DNA of 64,000 bases from Cheiracanthium punctorium (lineage: Eukaryota; Arthropoda; Arachnida; Araneae; Cheiracanthiidae): assembly GCA_038373885.1 (NCBI GenBank), contig JAWZYV010013027.1:248001-312000 (forward strand). The letters are read 5' to 3'. Both the position numbers and the translations under genes were made by a program. This document shows, one piece after another, positions 10,346 to 22,450 of the stretch (its first letter is position 1; each line of letters opens with the position of its first letter). The notes below the pieces were generated by a model. It was not told where the DNA came from and made no database searches. It worked only from the letters and a program-made list of their open reading frames with translations.

Positions 10346-11389
10346 AGAAAACCGTGGTATCCTGAGTCTGATGCAATGCGCCGATTGTTGTTAAGAAATG
10401 TGCACACAATTAAGCAAAATCAATTTTAAATTCCTTATTTAGATTACCAGTCTTGCAACATCACAATGGACAAAAACAGATTATTACTTAGATTATCAAA
10501 GTTGCGCAGTATCACAATAAACAATAATTGATTATTATTCACATTTTCAAAGCGTCAAAGCAATTCACATTTTATAATAGAATAGGCTATAATAACGTTA
10601 TTTTTATCATTTGTCCATTTCCCAACTAAATAGTTTCTTCCGAATGTGCTCTCTTGTAGTAGTTTTGAAAAGTCATTTTAAATGCGAAATAGGAAATTTC
10701 AATATGCAATTAAATGTACAGTAGGGTGTTGTAATAAGTGAGTTTCATATGACTTTCTTTATGCCTCGAGTCTCAGTAATACAAAAGACAAATATGGGTC
10801 ATATTTCTAGAAAATTGAATATCTGATTGGATTTGAATATTTAGCATTTTTTTTCAATAAAAGTAATTGATGTTAGAAAATGATATTTTTTATCCAATTT
10901 TAAAAATGAGGTCAAAGTGTGCAACCTCCAAATATTACCCAATCTTCTTGAACATGACATACATTTATTTTATAGCACTAAGACTCGGGCCGTGAGCAAA
11001 ATCTGCAAAATTTTTACATATTATTTTTTTTTTTGCCTTACAAAATGAAAAACGCTAATGTACATAGATTGTATAACCCAGTGATTCCTAAACTGCCCCG
11101 GGGCGCCTCGAAATGCTGTAAAGGTTTCATAATAATTGAATCAAAAGTTGGGTCTAACTAAACGAAATGAGAAGCTGAAAATATCCAAATTTTTTTCTGT
11201 GGTTTGTACAAAGGCAAATCCCGACCTTTTCTAAAGTAAAGCCACCGGCATAAAATGTTCTTGGGATCACGATCCGTTTGAATCATGCTTGAAGAACACA
11301 TATCTCAGCTAATTATCTGGTTTGATAAATACTTTCAAAATGAAAATCTCCATCACTTTGCAATGGTGCCTTCGAAGAAGTTCAAATTG
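10346..11389. other. Intergenic; one hAT-like end fragment
   Basis: No gene was recognised. CAGTGATTCCTAAACTG at 11081-11097 followed by GC-rich sequence resembles the left end of an hAT-type non-autonomous element (compare the element at 17522); a matching right end was not found, so it is treated as a fragment. Confidence 0.35.
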
Positions 11390-11940
11390 GAGAATGTATA
11401 TTATAGGTCACCGTCACACAAAATATATAGATTTTTCTGTATAGGACTTAAAGTTTTTTGACATGGCAACAGTTGGGTGGGTGTTCTCTTACATTGTAAC
11501 GTATGGACGGAAATTCTTGAAAGTGTGCTATTGTCTTTAAGGATGCATTCGATTGAGCTGAAATTCGGTATATTTATTATAGGTCACGGTTTCGTGAACT
11601 GCAGATATTTTAGTGTATGTAGCGCTGATAGTTTGTTCAACAGTTTCCGGAAAGTAATTCGTATATATATCTTACGGCCTAAGGATTCAAATCATTTAAA
11701 GTGAAATAGTATCTTAATGGTGCATTCGATTGACATCAAATTAGATACGCATATTATTAGACACTATATAAATTGTAGCGAGTGTAAGCTAGTTTTTACA
11801 GGTCTGCAAAAAAGTATGCTTATACATTGCGGCCTATATACACTGAAATCATTTTACGTGCACTAGTTCCTGAACACTAGATGCAATTCAGTTGAGCGAA
11901 ATTTATTTAAACGCTTGGTAAATATCAAGTGTTTGGAAAG
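11390..11940 (+). repeat. Tandem array of a ~175 bp divergent monomer
   Basis: A monomer containing GGATGCATTCGATTGAGC, TATTATAGGTCACGGT, a T-rich stretch and ATACATTGCGGCCTA repeats with starts near 11541, 11719 and 11870. The same monomer occurs at 15030-15790 (plus) and 16540-16800 (minus). Copies are diverged by many changes. No coding capacity. Confidence 0.65.
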
Positions 11941-12029
11941 TCGAGTGGAGTCACTCCAGATTTTTATCACTATTATTCGACACAGGCTACTGGTTAATTC
12001 CTCTATTTTTATGAAGTACTAGCTGCTAC

Positions 12030-12439
12030 TAGAGACGAGACGGGCTCAGCCCGAGCCCGAAAGCCCGAGCCCGGGCCCGACTCGGGCTCGGGCTCTGTAA
12101 TTCACGATTGCGTTCGGGCTCGGGCGGGCTCGGGCTCGTGAAAAATTTCTTCTTTGTTGAACATACTCCTTGAAACAGATTTTAAAAAGTGATTCATGGA
12201 ATAAATAGACGTACTTATTTAAAAAAATAGCGGCACGGGGGACTAGAAGGTGTGTGAAGCTCCAAAATTTATTGTATCCTATTAATGAAGTAGTTAATTT
12301 TATTTGTCTTAAGCATAGCAAAGCTGAAATTTCGGGCTCGGGCTCCACTTTATAGTGCTCGGGCTCGGCGGGCTCGGATTAAACTTGCTCGGGCTCGGGC
12401 GGGCTCGGGCTTCAAAAAATGAGCCCGAACTCATCTCTA
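12030..12439. mobile_element. hAT-type MITE rich in CGGGCTC units
   Basis: Inverted ends TAGAGACGAGACGGGCTCA and (reverse complement of the right end) TAGAGATGAGTTCGGGCTCA fit the hAT terminal pattern YARNG. An 8 bp duplication GCTGCTAC lies at 12022-12029 and 12440-12447, the hAT hallmark. It is 410 bp. Both ends are packed with short GAGCCCG/CGGGCTC units, giving strongly GC-rich arms around an AT-rich centre. It interrupts the 3' terminal region of Helitron copy A. No transposase. Confidence 0.85.
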
Positions 12440-13055
12440 GCTGCTACCCGCGACTTCGTCCGCGTCGGCTTTAGAGTTAGGTCCCAAAAGAAATGAAGCA
12501 TGTGTGAATAACACATATGTTTGCGACAAAAGAAACTGCATTTAAATATTATTTGCTTTTTACTTATTTTATATGAAGTATAATGCGTGGTAGTATACTT
12601 CATTTACAATAAGAGAGTAAGCAGAGTTACTAAATTTAGATTTTTTTCCGGCATTTGGCGAATACATTTACGACAGTATTTGCTAACTGTTTTTGTTGTT
12701 CTTGTGAAAGAAATATTTATGCTATAGCATGAATTTTAGCCTACGCTAATCAGGAATAGTGCAGCTTTTTCTTAGCAAAAAAGTTTTAGAATCGGTTCTA
12801 TAGTTACAGAGATACCCAGAGAGCGTAATGTATTAGAATTATTTTGAGTGTTCCTGTAAAGGAACTATTTGCACTACATGTATGAATTTTAGCCTATAAT
12901 ACTCAAGAATAGTGTAGCTTACTAACAGTGAAAAAAGTTTTGGAATCGGTTCAGTGCTTACAGAGATACACATAGAGTGTAATGTAATTCTTATGAGTAT
13001 CCCTGTAAAAGAACTATTTGTGATATATGCGTAAAAGGTAGCCTATAACACTCAG

Positions 13056-13288
13056 GGTCCCACTAGTGTCTAAGAAGTTCTACTCTCAAAACTGGAAGGC
13101 TGGAAGTGCCAGGTTCAACCCCTGGTCGAACCTGTCGACCTAGCCGCTCGCAGATTTTCGCGGTTTTCTCCAAAACCTCGCGTAAATACGGGCTAGGATC
13201 CCTTAGAAAGTTCCCCACAGAGGAATAACCCATATAGGCCTAGGACCCTAGTGCAGTCAATCGGTCTTAATCCACAAACAAACAAACA
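13056..13288 (+). mobile_element. tRNA-derived SINE inside Helitron copy A
   Basis: An RNA polymerase III B-box-like GGTTCAACCCC is at 13112-13122 and the element ends in (CAAA)n. Near-direct repeats ATAACACTCAG and ATAATACTCAG flank it as target duplication. Copies B and C of the Helitron family carry the same SINE at the same site and orientation (18286-18519, 60791-61016). Confidence 0.7.
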
Positions 13289-15029
13289 ATAATACTCAGG
13301 AATAGTGTGACTAAGTTTTAAATTCGGTTTAGTAGCTATAATTCCATAGAGCGCAATACATTAGAATTATTTTGAATGTTTTTGTAAAAGAATTATTTAT
13401 GCTATATGCTTGAAAGGTTGCCTGTATGTTAATCCAGGGCATAAGCTATCTTCATTACGAATTTTTCCAAATCCGTTCAGCAATTTGTGCGTGATTCAGT
13501 CAAAAACATCTAAACACACAAACGTACACATTTTTTAATGACTATGTCATTTTATCTCTCAATACCCTTATTGAAAAATGTGTCCCAAAAATGCGACATA
13601 ATAAAGCGACATAATTTTACATGTATTTAAATACTATTAGTTCACAACAGCTTTAATATCGAGATTAAAGCAATCTTTAGTCTCGATATTGTTACACTAT
13701 TTCGTAAGCTGTAGAATATGCTCCACATGTATTTTTTACATATATTCAAATATTATTAGTTCACAACAGCTTTAATCTATTGTTACAATATTTCGTAAGC
13801 TGTAGAATATGCACCACATGTATTTTTCTATAAATAGGTTACACGCATAAAAATTTCAACATAGGGTTACCAGGCGAAATACGCGGAAGATGACCGATAA
13901 AATGCCAAGTTAATTAATATAGTTTTAATATGGCAATGATAAAACTAAAAAATTAGGGGGATTCAGGGGGATCTCCCCCTGACGAGGCTCGAATAGCCGA
14001 GTTTTTATATTATTGGTAAGATTTGGAAATTTATGAAGAAACACATTTGGACTTTTCTTTCTAATGCTTTTTAATTTGGTGTAAAATCAACATAATTTCC
14101 ATACCATTTCATGTTTTTCAAATGCATGTTTATCTGAAAATAGAATTTCAGCTTTATTTCAAAAGCATAAATCATTTTGTGCGGGCGATAAAATGGCTTT
14201 TAATTAATAATTAGAAAAGTATTTAAAATTTCAACATTCTGAGCATCAGGTGCACAGTCATGGGCTTCTATGCTCAAATTTTCAAAGCTCTGCTTTCTGT
14301 AGATTTGTCTGGAGAACATTCATTTTTATTATTATTGATAGATAGATTTGGCATAAAACTGGCATAATTTCCGTGGAATTTAATGTTTTTCAGATGCACG
14401 CACGCGCTTCTTTTTTGAAGCAATAGCATTCTTGTTAGCTCAAAACATGAATCATTTGATTGATACGGGCGAAACTCGCCAAGCATGGGAACGTAAAAAC
14501 GGTTTTTAATTAATAATTAAAAAAGTAATTAAAAATCTAAAATTCTAATTAGCCTATAACCAACTCCAGGTTCCCCTCTATATCTAAACCAAAATGCATC
14601 CTAATCGATTCAGCGGTTTAGGCGTGAAAGCGTCATAAACAAACGAACAAACAAACTCACTTTCGCATTATTAGTTAGGATGATTTTATGATATGGGAAT
14701 CATAAACTACTCAATAAATACTTATATTTTTTATGCATTTCGTGTGGGTCGTTTCATTATTTAAAGTTTGCAGTTTCCATGCAAAGCGTCTTTAGTAGAC
14801 ATTTTCATTTTCTATTCTTTTATTTATTTTATTATTATTATTACTTTTCGAACACGTACTATCTAAGGAAACAATGTTAATTATGAAAAAAGTCCACAGT
14901 GATATTTTAAAGTATTACACGTTCTGAGGAATTCCGAATTCATTTATGCTACTTTTACGGTATTGTATGTGTGTGTGCCTGAATGTTTGTGTGTAAGGAA
15001 GTGTGAGAGAGTCAACACTATAGCCACTA

Positions 15030-15790
15030 GCCTGTGTTTTCGATCGAATTTGGTAATACATGTCATAGACAAGCTTCTTATCGAAAATATTCATTTTTAA
15101 GTGTGTAGAAATTTTTTACGGGGCTACAAAAAAGAATTCTTATTAAATTAGGCAATCTAAATTCCGTCCTATGGATGGAAATTCTTGAAAATGCGCTAGC
15201 ATCTAAGTGGTGTATTCCATTGAGAGGAAATTGGCTAAATATATCATAGGCAGCTTTCACGAGTCCTTATTTGCTAAAATCCTGAACTTTTGAAAAATTG
15301 TCTTAAACTTCAGAACCTCTTTCCGTATTTTATATAACACAGGAGCACTTTTAAAATAACAGACCATTTTAGGACTATATTTCCAAAATTCGGAATTTTA
15401 GGAAATCTAGGACTCGTACGAACCCTGTATAGGTCATGGTCATATTATCTGCATAGATGTTTCTGAGTGTAGAACAGATAGTTTTTTTACAAGGCTACAA
15501 TAAAGAATTCTTATTCAATACAGCCTGTAGATGAAAAACATTTAAAGAGCGCTAATGTTTAAATAACGCATTTATTTGAGCTCAAATAGGTAGTATTAAT
15601 CACTGTCTTACTGAGATAGACTATCGAGAGGAGGACATTCAGCTTTTTTGCAGGACTATAAATAGTATTCTTATACATTGCTGCGCACAAAATTGGTTTC
15701 GAATTATTTCAAGTGCGCTATTGTCTGGATATTGCATTCGACTGCGTTGAAATTTGGAAGGCAAATTGTAAATCATCTCACTAACACTGT
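15030..15790 (+). repeat. Tandem array of the ~175 bp monomer
   Basis: Units with GGTGTATTCCATTGAG (near 15209), CGCATTTATTTGAGC (near 15568) and ATTGCATTCGACTGCG (near 15735), separated by multiples of about 175, match the monomer at 11390-11940. TTTTTTACRRGGCTACAA and AAGAATTCTTAT blocks recur at the same phase. Confidence 0.6.
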
Positions 15791-16539
15791 GGGTTTTAAT
15801 GAGAAAATAAGATAATTACTTACTTTACATGGAAACCACTACTTTCATATGCATTACGGCTTAGAGACTTGAAATTACAGTGAGTCCATTCAGGTCCTTA
15901 TTATCGCATGGGCAAATCGGGACTTTGCCCAGGGCCCCCGGCTCGAAAGGGCCGCCAACTTCAAATTTTATTCTGAAATATTCTTTTTCATATCAAAATT
16001 TTATGAAAAATAAAACAAATTTCATAGATGGGACCCCCAAATTCATCGATGCCCAGGGCACCTGTTGGTCATAATCAGGTCCTGAGTCCATTTAACATTT
16101 TAGAGAAAGATGCTCCCAATTGGGAACATAAAATTGAGAATTTATTGAAAAATTATTTTTTTAAATATTGACTTAAAAAAATTAGCAGATATAGTTAAAA
16201 GATCATTAGATTTTTTGAAATACAAGTTGCATTTCTATCATTAGTGGGATACTGGACAAAAAAAAAAAAAAAAATCATGAAAATAGCTATTTTCATAAAT
16301 TTTTACAGAGCTATCTTGATAACAGAATGGTAAAATAAGTCCATAATATATGTACATACAGCAACTGGCCAAATTAATGTGGCCACTAGACATATACTAA
16401 TCTTTCCGTATTGATAAAAATGTGTTGGCAAATATTCAAGAAACAGTTACCACTACCGTAAAACAGCAACTTACGCATAGAAGTTTACCTAAAAAATGAT
16501 GGTAATGCAGTGACTCTTTCTACTTTCCGAACACTTTCC

Positions 16540-16800
16540 GACACTTCCGAACTCCATACACTATTAATGTATAAGAATTCTTTTTGTAGCACTGTACAAA
16601 ATTTATAAACTCTACACACAAAAATCTATATAGGTTGTATGACGGTGACCTGTAATATACATACATAATCTGTGCTCAATCGAATGCACAGTTTAGAAAC
16701 AGCACACTTCTAAGTATTTCGCTCCACATGCTGTAATGTATAAGAAATATTTTTTGCAGCCCTAAATAAATACTATAACATATATATACGCCAAAATTAG
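16540..16800 (-). repeat. Inverted copies of the ~175 bp monomer
   Basis: CAATCGAATGCA, GGTGACCTGTAATATA and AATGTATAAGAA blocks are reverse complements of the monomer in 11390-11940. The array is therefore present in both orientations near the two Helitron copies. Confidence 0.55.
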
Positions 16801-17521
16801 TACCGTTCGTACGAACGTGGTCTATCCTAACTATAATATTATAAATGCGAAAGTGAGTTTGCTTGTTTGCTGTAATTTCACGCCTAAACCGCTGAATCAA
16901 TTATGGTGAATTTTGGTATTGAGATAGATGGGACCCTGGAGACGGCTATAGGCTACTTAGAATTTTAGATTTTAAGTTACTTTTTAATTATTAATTAAAA
17001 CCCGTTTTTACGTTCCCATGCTTGGCGAGTTTCGCCCGTATAAAATGATTCATTTTTTGAGCTAACAAAAATGCTATTACTTCTGAGAAGAATCGCGTGC
17101 ATGTGAAAAACATGAAATACCACGGAAATTATGCCAGTTTTACGCCAAATCCATCTATCTATAATAATAAAAATGAATGTTCTCCGGACAAATCTACAAC
17201 ACGCAGAGCTTTGAAAATTTGAGCATATGATTTCAATAATGCGCACCTGAGGATCAGAATTTTGAAATTTTAATTACTTTTTTAACTATTAATTAAAAAC
17301 TATCTTTAGATGGTCATGCTTCGCGAGTTTCGCCCGCAACAAAATGATTTATGCTTATGAAATAAAGCAGAAATTCTATGTGCAGAATCGCGTGCATTTG
17401 AAAAACATGAAATGACATGGAAATTACGTTAGTTTTCGCAAAATTAAAGAGCATGAGAAAGAAAAATACAAATACGTTTCTTAAAGTTTATAAATTTCCA
17501 AATCCTATCAATAATATAAAT

Positions 17522-18005
17522 CAGAGGTTCTCAAACTGTGTTCCGTGGCTCCCAGGGTTACCGCGAGCGTATCCCAGGGGTGCAGTGGAGACAATCAAAA
17601 AAGTCTTAAGTTCTGGGGCTAGGGGGTTATAATAAGAAAAAACATTCTTCTAAACCGGTATCCCAAAAAAAGTTTGACCAAGCCGATTACCAAATGGGCG
17701 AAAAGAAAAAAATATTTCAGTCAAATTCGAGAGAGTTCAGTGTTCAGGATCCCCTTTTACAGGAATTCCCTGAGATGGGGGGTGGGGAGGCAAAATCCTA
17801 TACTCCTTTACCAAGAGAGTAATTTCTTGATAGTTAGCCCTTATAAGTATAGAAGAAATAATGAAAAATGCATCTCAACTGTTTCATTCTAAACATTCCT
17901 ATTCATAGGTAACCCACCGCATTTTTTTTTTAGCCCGAGAAGGCTGCCCTAAACTGCTTTTAGCCTCACAAGATTGCCGCGGCGAAAAAAATTTGGGAAC
18001 CCCTG
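17522..18005. mobile_element. hAT-type MITE with 8 bp target duplication
   Basis: Left end CAGAGGTTCTCAAACTG and right end TTTGGGAACCCCTG are inverted (reverse complement CAGGGGTTCCCAAA), the common hAT/Charlie-like end. An 8 bp duplication ATATAAAT lies at 17514-17521 and 18006-18013. The same Helitron position in copy C (near 60520-60540) reads CTATAATATAAATGTG with no insert, an empty site. 484 bp and no transposase. Confidence 0.9.
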
Positions 18006-18285
18006 ATATAAATGTGCATGTTTGGATATTTGTAACTGAATGATACAAAAATGGCTGAACGGATTTCTATAAAAGAAATTTGACGGATTTGAAAATTTGG
18101 AATGAAGATAGTTAGTTTATACCCTGGAATAAGGCAACCTTTCATGCATATGACATAAATAATTCTTTTACAAAGACACTCAGAAAAATTCTAATACATT
18201 AAGCTCTATGGACATTTTGTAGCTACTAAACCGATTCCAGAACTTTTTTCCCTTATTGAAAGTTACACTATTCCTGAGCATTACT

Positions 18286-18519
18286 GTTTGTTTGTTTGTG
18301 AATTAAGGCATATTGACTGCTCTTGGGTCTTAGGAATATATGGGGTATGCGTTCTGTGGGGGACTTTCTAAGGGATCCTAGCCTGCATTTACGCGCGGTT
18401 TCGGGGAAAACCACGGAAAACTCCGAACGGCTAGGTCGACAGGCGCTACCGAGGTTTGAACGTTGTACTTCCCGCCTTCCAGTTTCGAGAGCACAGCCTC
18501 TAAGCCACTGCTAGGGTCC
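18286..18519 (-). mobile_element. tRNA-derived SINE inside Helitron copy B
   Basis: It begins (plus strand) with the TGTTTGTTTG tail and contains CTAGGTCGAC, then the reverse complement of a B-box (GGTTTGAACG). It is flanked by CCTGAGCATTA and CCTGAGTATTA. It is the same insertion as in copies A and C. Confidence 0.65.
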
Positions 18520-18975
18520 TGAGTATTATAGGCTATCTTTTATGCATACATCACAAATAGTTACAGGGATAGTCATAAGAATTACATTACAGTCTACGCG
18601 TATCTCTCTAACTATTGAACCGATTCAAAAAAAAAATTTTACTGATAGGAAGCTACACTATTCCTGAGTATTATAGGTTAAAATTAATGCATCTAGTATT
18701 CATAGTTCTTTTACAGGAACACTCAAAATAATTCAAATACATCAAACATACATCACATTAATACATACATTCAAATTCTCAATGGCTCTCTCTGTAACTA
18801 CAGAACCGATACTAAAACTTTTTCACTAATAGAAAGCTGCACTGTTCTTAATTAACATACGCCGAAATTTATGCAAATAGCATAAATATTTCTTTTACAA
18901 GAACACTCAAAATAGTTCGCAAATATTATTGTAATTGTCTCTATTCGCCAAATGCGTAAAAAAAAAAAAATCTAA

Positions 18976-19385
18976 ATTTAGTTCGTATGCAAGGCATGAA
19001 AAAACTGGTCAAAATAGACTCGCGGTCGGTCAAAATGGGTTGCACACGCATTGTTATGAACGTGCATGCCAGCGTACAGTGAGATGCATCGAAATAATTC
19101 TTGAAAGTAAGTTTATAGGTAGTCAAAATCGGTTTTTGTCATCGAAATCTGGCCCCTGCAATTTTTCGCGATCACATTACTTCCTTGTTCTCCGTACAAG
19201 GAAGTAAAAAATCTCATGTGGACAAGACATAACATATTTGCACGTCTATTAAATCAAAAATATTTCTAGCGCACTTCATCTAAACCTATTTTGTTTGAAA
19301 ACGATAAAATTGTAAGCAGTAATACTAAGGTTAAGAGATGCCTGCAGAAATACCTGCTGTAATACTAAAGCTTAACGATTTCTAA
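18976..19385. other. Unidentified repeat-like sequence
   Basis: A block CATGAAAAAACTGGTCAAAATAGACTCGCGG near 18990-19022 recurs in near-identical form near 20081-20111, bracketing the tandem repeat in between; this looks like one unidentified repeat family with internal duplication. CCTTGTTC-TCCGTA-CAAGGAAG near 19182-19205 can form a hairpin. No gene. Confidence 0.4.
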
Positions 19386-19389
19386 CGAT

Positions 19390-19965
19390 TTCTGGCGATA
19401 ACCAAATACTCTTGATATCGCCAAGCTGGGTTCGATTTGAAAGATTTGTTTTTGACACTTAATTTGGTGATATTTCGCCAAAAGCCGACAAGCTTGATAT
19501 AGTATGCAAGATTTTGGGATAGCCAAAATAGTCATTGACCAAAGATTTTCAATGAATTGAATGCATCCATCGACCTTAATATATTTAAAGTCATTAGAGA
19601 GATCTGTAAATAAATTACCCAGTCAATTGCAATCAAAAAAGGAGATACACAGTTAGATGTTACAATATTTCTAAATACAAAATTTCAACATTCTATAGTT
19701 TAAAGTTTTAGAATTTTGCGAAATACGAAATTATTTTTGACGACTAATTTGGCGATATTTCGGCAAAACTCACCGAGGTCGATGACAAATGGCAAGATTT
19801 TGTTCATGTACCAAACAATGACTGACTACAGACGTAATACACTGAAGATGTCCGTAGACATTAATATATTGAAATTCTTTTGGGTGCTCTTGTAAATAAA
19901 CTCTTCTGTAGATTGGAACCAAAAACCGAGATGCACAGCTAGATGTTACAACAATCCTAAATATA
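19390..19965 (+). repeat. Two tandem copies of a ~290 bp unit
   Basis: Shared blocks are TTTGGTGATATTTCGCCAAAA against TTTGGCGATATTTCGGCAAAA, GCAAGATTTTG, and AGATACACAGTTAGATGTTACAA against AGATGCACAGCTAGATGTTACAA, offset by about 270-290 bases. The copies differ by about a quarter of positions. Non-coding; a (TACG)n stretch follows near 20056. Confidence 0.65.
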
Positions 19966-20959
19966 AAGTTTCCTAAATATCCTAATTACATCCTGTTTCC
20001 AACAATCCCAAATATAAAGATTCTACGACCTGTAATTTTTGGGACATGAAAGTTACATACGTACGTACGTACAGATGGCATGGAAAAACTGGTCAAAATA
20101 TAGACTCGCGGACGTAATCTTTATGTTAAAAGCGTTGAAAAAAAAATGAAAAATGATTGGATTTAATGTAAAAAATAATTCGGCAGGGAGGGGGGGGGGG
20201 TGTTGACACCCAACAACCTCCGTGCGTACGCCACTGTGCTGTGAATCAAACTGTCCTAACTTAATAGTTACTCAGCTCATTAATATCAATTGTGTTTAAA
20301 AAAACACAACAAAATAAGATATATTTGCTGTTGCTGATTTTACTATGCTGTAGTTCGTACAAATAGAGAGTAAAACAGTTGCATGGTTTTGAGACCCGCT
20401 AATATTTTAATGAGACCCTATCATTATTACAATAATCATTGTATAAATTAAAAGAAATATATAACAATCAGCAATATTTTTACCGTTCCTTACCCTCTCT
20501 TAATCGGATTCAACCGATTAAAAACATCATGTACCGAAACAACAATAATATTATGTTAATATGAAAAAGCAATTAAACATTTTGTCCAAGTATTTAAGTA
20601 TTAAAATGGCTTATTTAATAAAAATAACACTTAATTCGAGTAAAATCATGTAGCAATCATCATCGTAATTTATTTTCAATTCTGCATAAAGTATGTTCCG
20701 TTGCCAACCTCATTTTCAATTTATTAATTGCAGACGAAAAAGTAATTTTATGAAAAAGGATAAAGCTTGAGTTTGTAAAGACTGTTATTGTTACGCTCGT
20801 GGAATGAGTTCATTCGGAAACTGTTGGTTCGAACTAGAATCATTCAATACTCATTCGATTCGAATTTCAACATATCTGCCATGGCGGATTTTTACAAATA
20901 CTGTGAAAATCCTAGTACGCGTGTACTCCTGAAAGATAATTAGAAATTGTGGGGAATAT

Positions 20960-21730
20960 GAATACCTTTCAATATGTATTTATTTATTTTGAATAATTGT
21001 AATCCGTTACTGCGTGTTGTAAGAGATACTGTGATGCCGTAACTTTCTGAGGCCTTGAAAGTATAAATAAGGGTACAAAAAGTGGTCTGTTATAGATGGT
21101 CCATGGCAGACTACTTTATCAAAAACCAGATGTACCGCAAATTGGTCACATTCTGACAAGCTCTCGCAAAATTGTATCAGTAGTGATACAGCTTTTTCGG
21201 GTTTCATGCTTCATTTTACATCATGCTTCATTTCCAAGGATAGTTATCTCTGGAAGCTTCCCCAGTGTTCGTCGTAACCTATAAATGCAGCGCTGTTTTC
21301 CCAGTTCAGTCTCTGGTTTCTACTTGTGATGACAGCAGATGTCCGTGAACGCTTAAGGCTTTGCATTGGCTCTTAGAAAAGCTATATTTAGCTTGTTTTA
21401 GAGTGTTGTGTTTAAATTTTTCATTGCTGAGTCTTGAGGGACTGTTTACGATATCCCTCGTATATTTCCACTGAGTATTTTTGACTGTGAAAGTGTTTTA
21501 TTTTGTGTGAGAAAAACAGCATTTGTGAAAGCTTCTGTTCTAAGCGGACTGTTATAAGCACATTACTGGCTGATTGTGCTTGTGAATTTTTCTACAGCTG
21601 ATTGTGTGACGAAGATATAGAAACAATACAGTTCATGTTCCATCCTGACAACGGGACTCTTTACTAGAACTTTCTGCACTTACTGAATTTTAGAACGACG
21701 AACCCAGGAAACAAGCAGGGTATTCTGGAA
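20960..21730 (+). repeat. Possible solo LTR or promoter-bearing repeat
   Basis: A candidate start TGTTGTAAGAG (21016), the TATA/initiator at 21280-21310 and the repeat-related leader to about 21725 would make an LTR-like unit. No second copy bounds an internal coding region, no target duplication was found and the end is not defined. The core similarity to 1-460 is visible; the LTR label is inference. Confidence 0.3.
21280..21310 (+). promoter_or_regulatory. TATA box and arthropod initiator with canonical spacing
   Basis: TATAAAT at 21280-21286 is followed by TCAGT at 21306-21310, so the initiator A (21308) is 28 bases from the start of the TATA box, the standard spacing. No open frame follows. 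The transcribed region downstream (21420-21725) is related to the repeat at 1-460, so this is probably the promoter of an LTR or other repeat and not a host gene. Confidence 0.5.
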
Positions 21731-22450
21731 CAATATTAACCACTGACAATTTAATTATTATTAACTGATGCATAAAATGACGTTCGTCCTCAATGACTAG
21801 TATCCTTAAAAATAAACTGGCGTTTAATCCGATGGACTAGGTTAACTCCGCTTCGTGAACACAAAATGTGTCGTGCCGTGTCGATTAACGGACTTTCGTG
21901 CTAAGAAACTAGTCAATGCAAGTCGATTTTCACACAGGCTATGCCAGGTTTACAACTAAATGGGAGACCGGAATTGCAGATGAACCATCGAATATGTGAC
22001 CAACAAATGAAAAAAACCCACCTTAATGAGATTTAGTTACATAATCGCAGAGCTCCTCGCTTGTATTTAAACCCTACAAGGTTCAATTTTTTTTCTGTGT
22101 CTGAAATAAATATATGGGATAATGATAGTGATTAGTATTTGGAGAAAAATAATTTTAAAAAAGAAACCCAATATTTTACGAGAAAATCACTTTTTTATTT
22201 CAATTTCGTGTGTGGTACAATGAGGCTTAACTATACTTTTTGTGGCATTTATTTTGAAATTTTACTACTCAAATTACATCTTAATAGTGTGAACTTCAAA
22301 ACACAATATTTTTTTCCGGGTCAAAACACTTTGATGACTCTTTTTGTCTGCTATTTTTGTCAGCTGGCTGTGCCCGCGCACATCCAACTGTCGTCAAAAA
22401 AGGGTCTTTAGATCTGTGGCACGCGAGGAACGTTTCGATCGTCCGCCATC
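21731..22450. other. No gene recognised
   Basis: A 90-codon hydrophobic, Phe-rich plus-strand frame (22139-22411) has no domain or signal-peptide logic and is probably compositional. Confidence 0.4.

Larger units (their letters stand above)
12019..14680 (-). mobile_element. Helitron-like non-autonomous element, copy A
   Basis: On the minus strand it starts TCCTAACTAATAATGCGAAAG directly after an A (14681) and ends with a GCGGAC/GTCGC hairpin followed by CTAG at 12022-12019, then T. These are the Helitron hallmarks: 5' TC, 3' hairpin, CTRR and insertion between A and T. Relatives with the same 5' end are at 16825 and 59827. Inside are ~125 bp tandem units (blocks such as GTAAAAGAACTATTTGTG and GGAATCGGTTCAG), an antisense SINE (13056-13288) and an hAT-type insertion next to the 3' end (12030-12439). 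No helicase gene is present, so it depends on an autonomous relative. Confidence 0.75.
16825..18975 (+). mobile_element. Helitron-like non-autonomous element, copy B
   Basis: It starts TCCTAACTATAATATTATAAATGCG after an A (16824), matching copies A and C. The body is colinear with copy A in reverse order: the poly-CGCCAAATGC stretch, the ~125 bp tandem units (18530-18900) and the antisense SINE. The hAT-type element at 17522-18005 interrupts it. The 3' hairpin/CTAG end is missing; similarity to copy A stops near 18975 within TCTAAATTTAG, so it is 3'-truncated or rearranged. Confidence 0.65.

Noticed and set aside
13112..13122. B-box sequences here and near 41120, 42230, 42880, 60965 as true tRNA genes
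   Set aside because: No cloverleaf or anticodon arm; conserved non-tRNA bodies and target duplications show SINEs.
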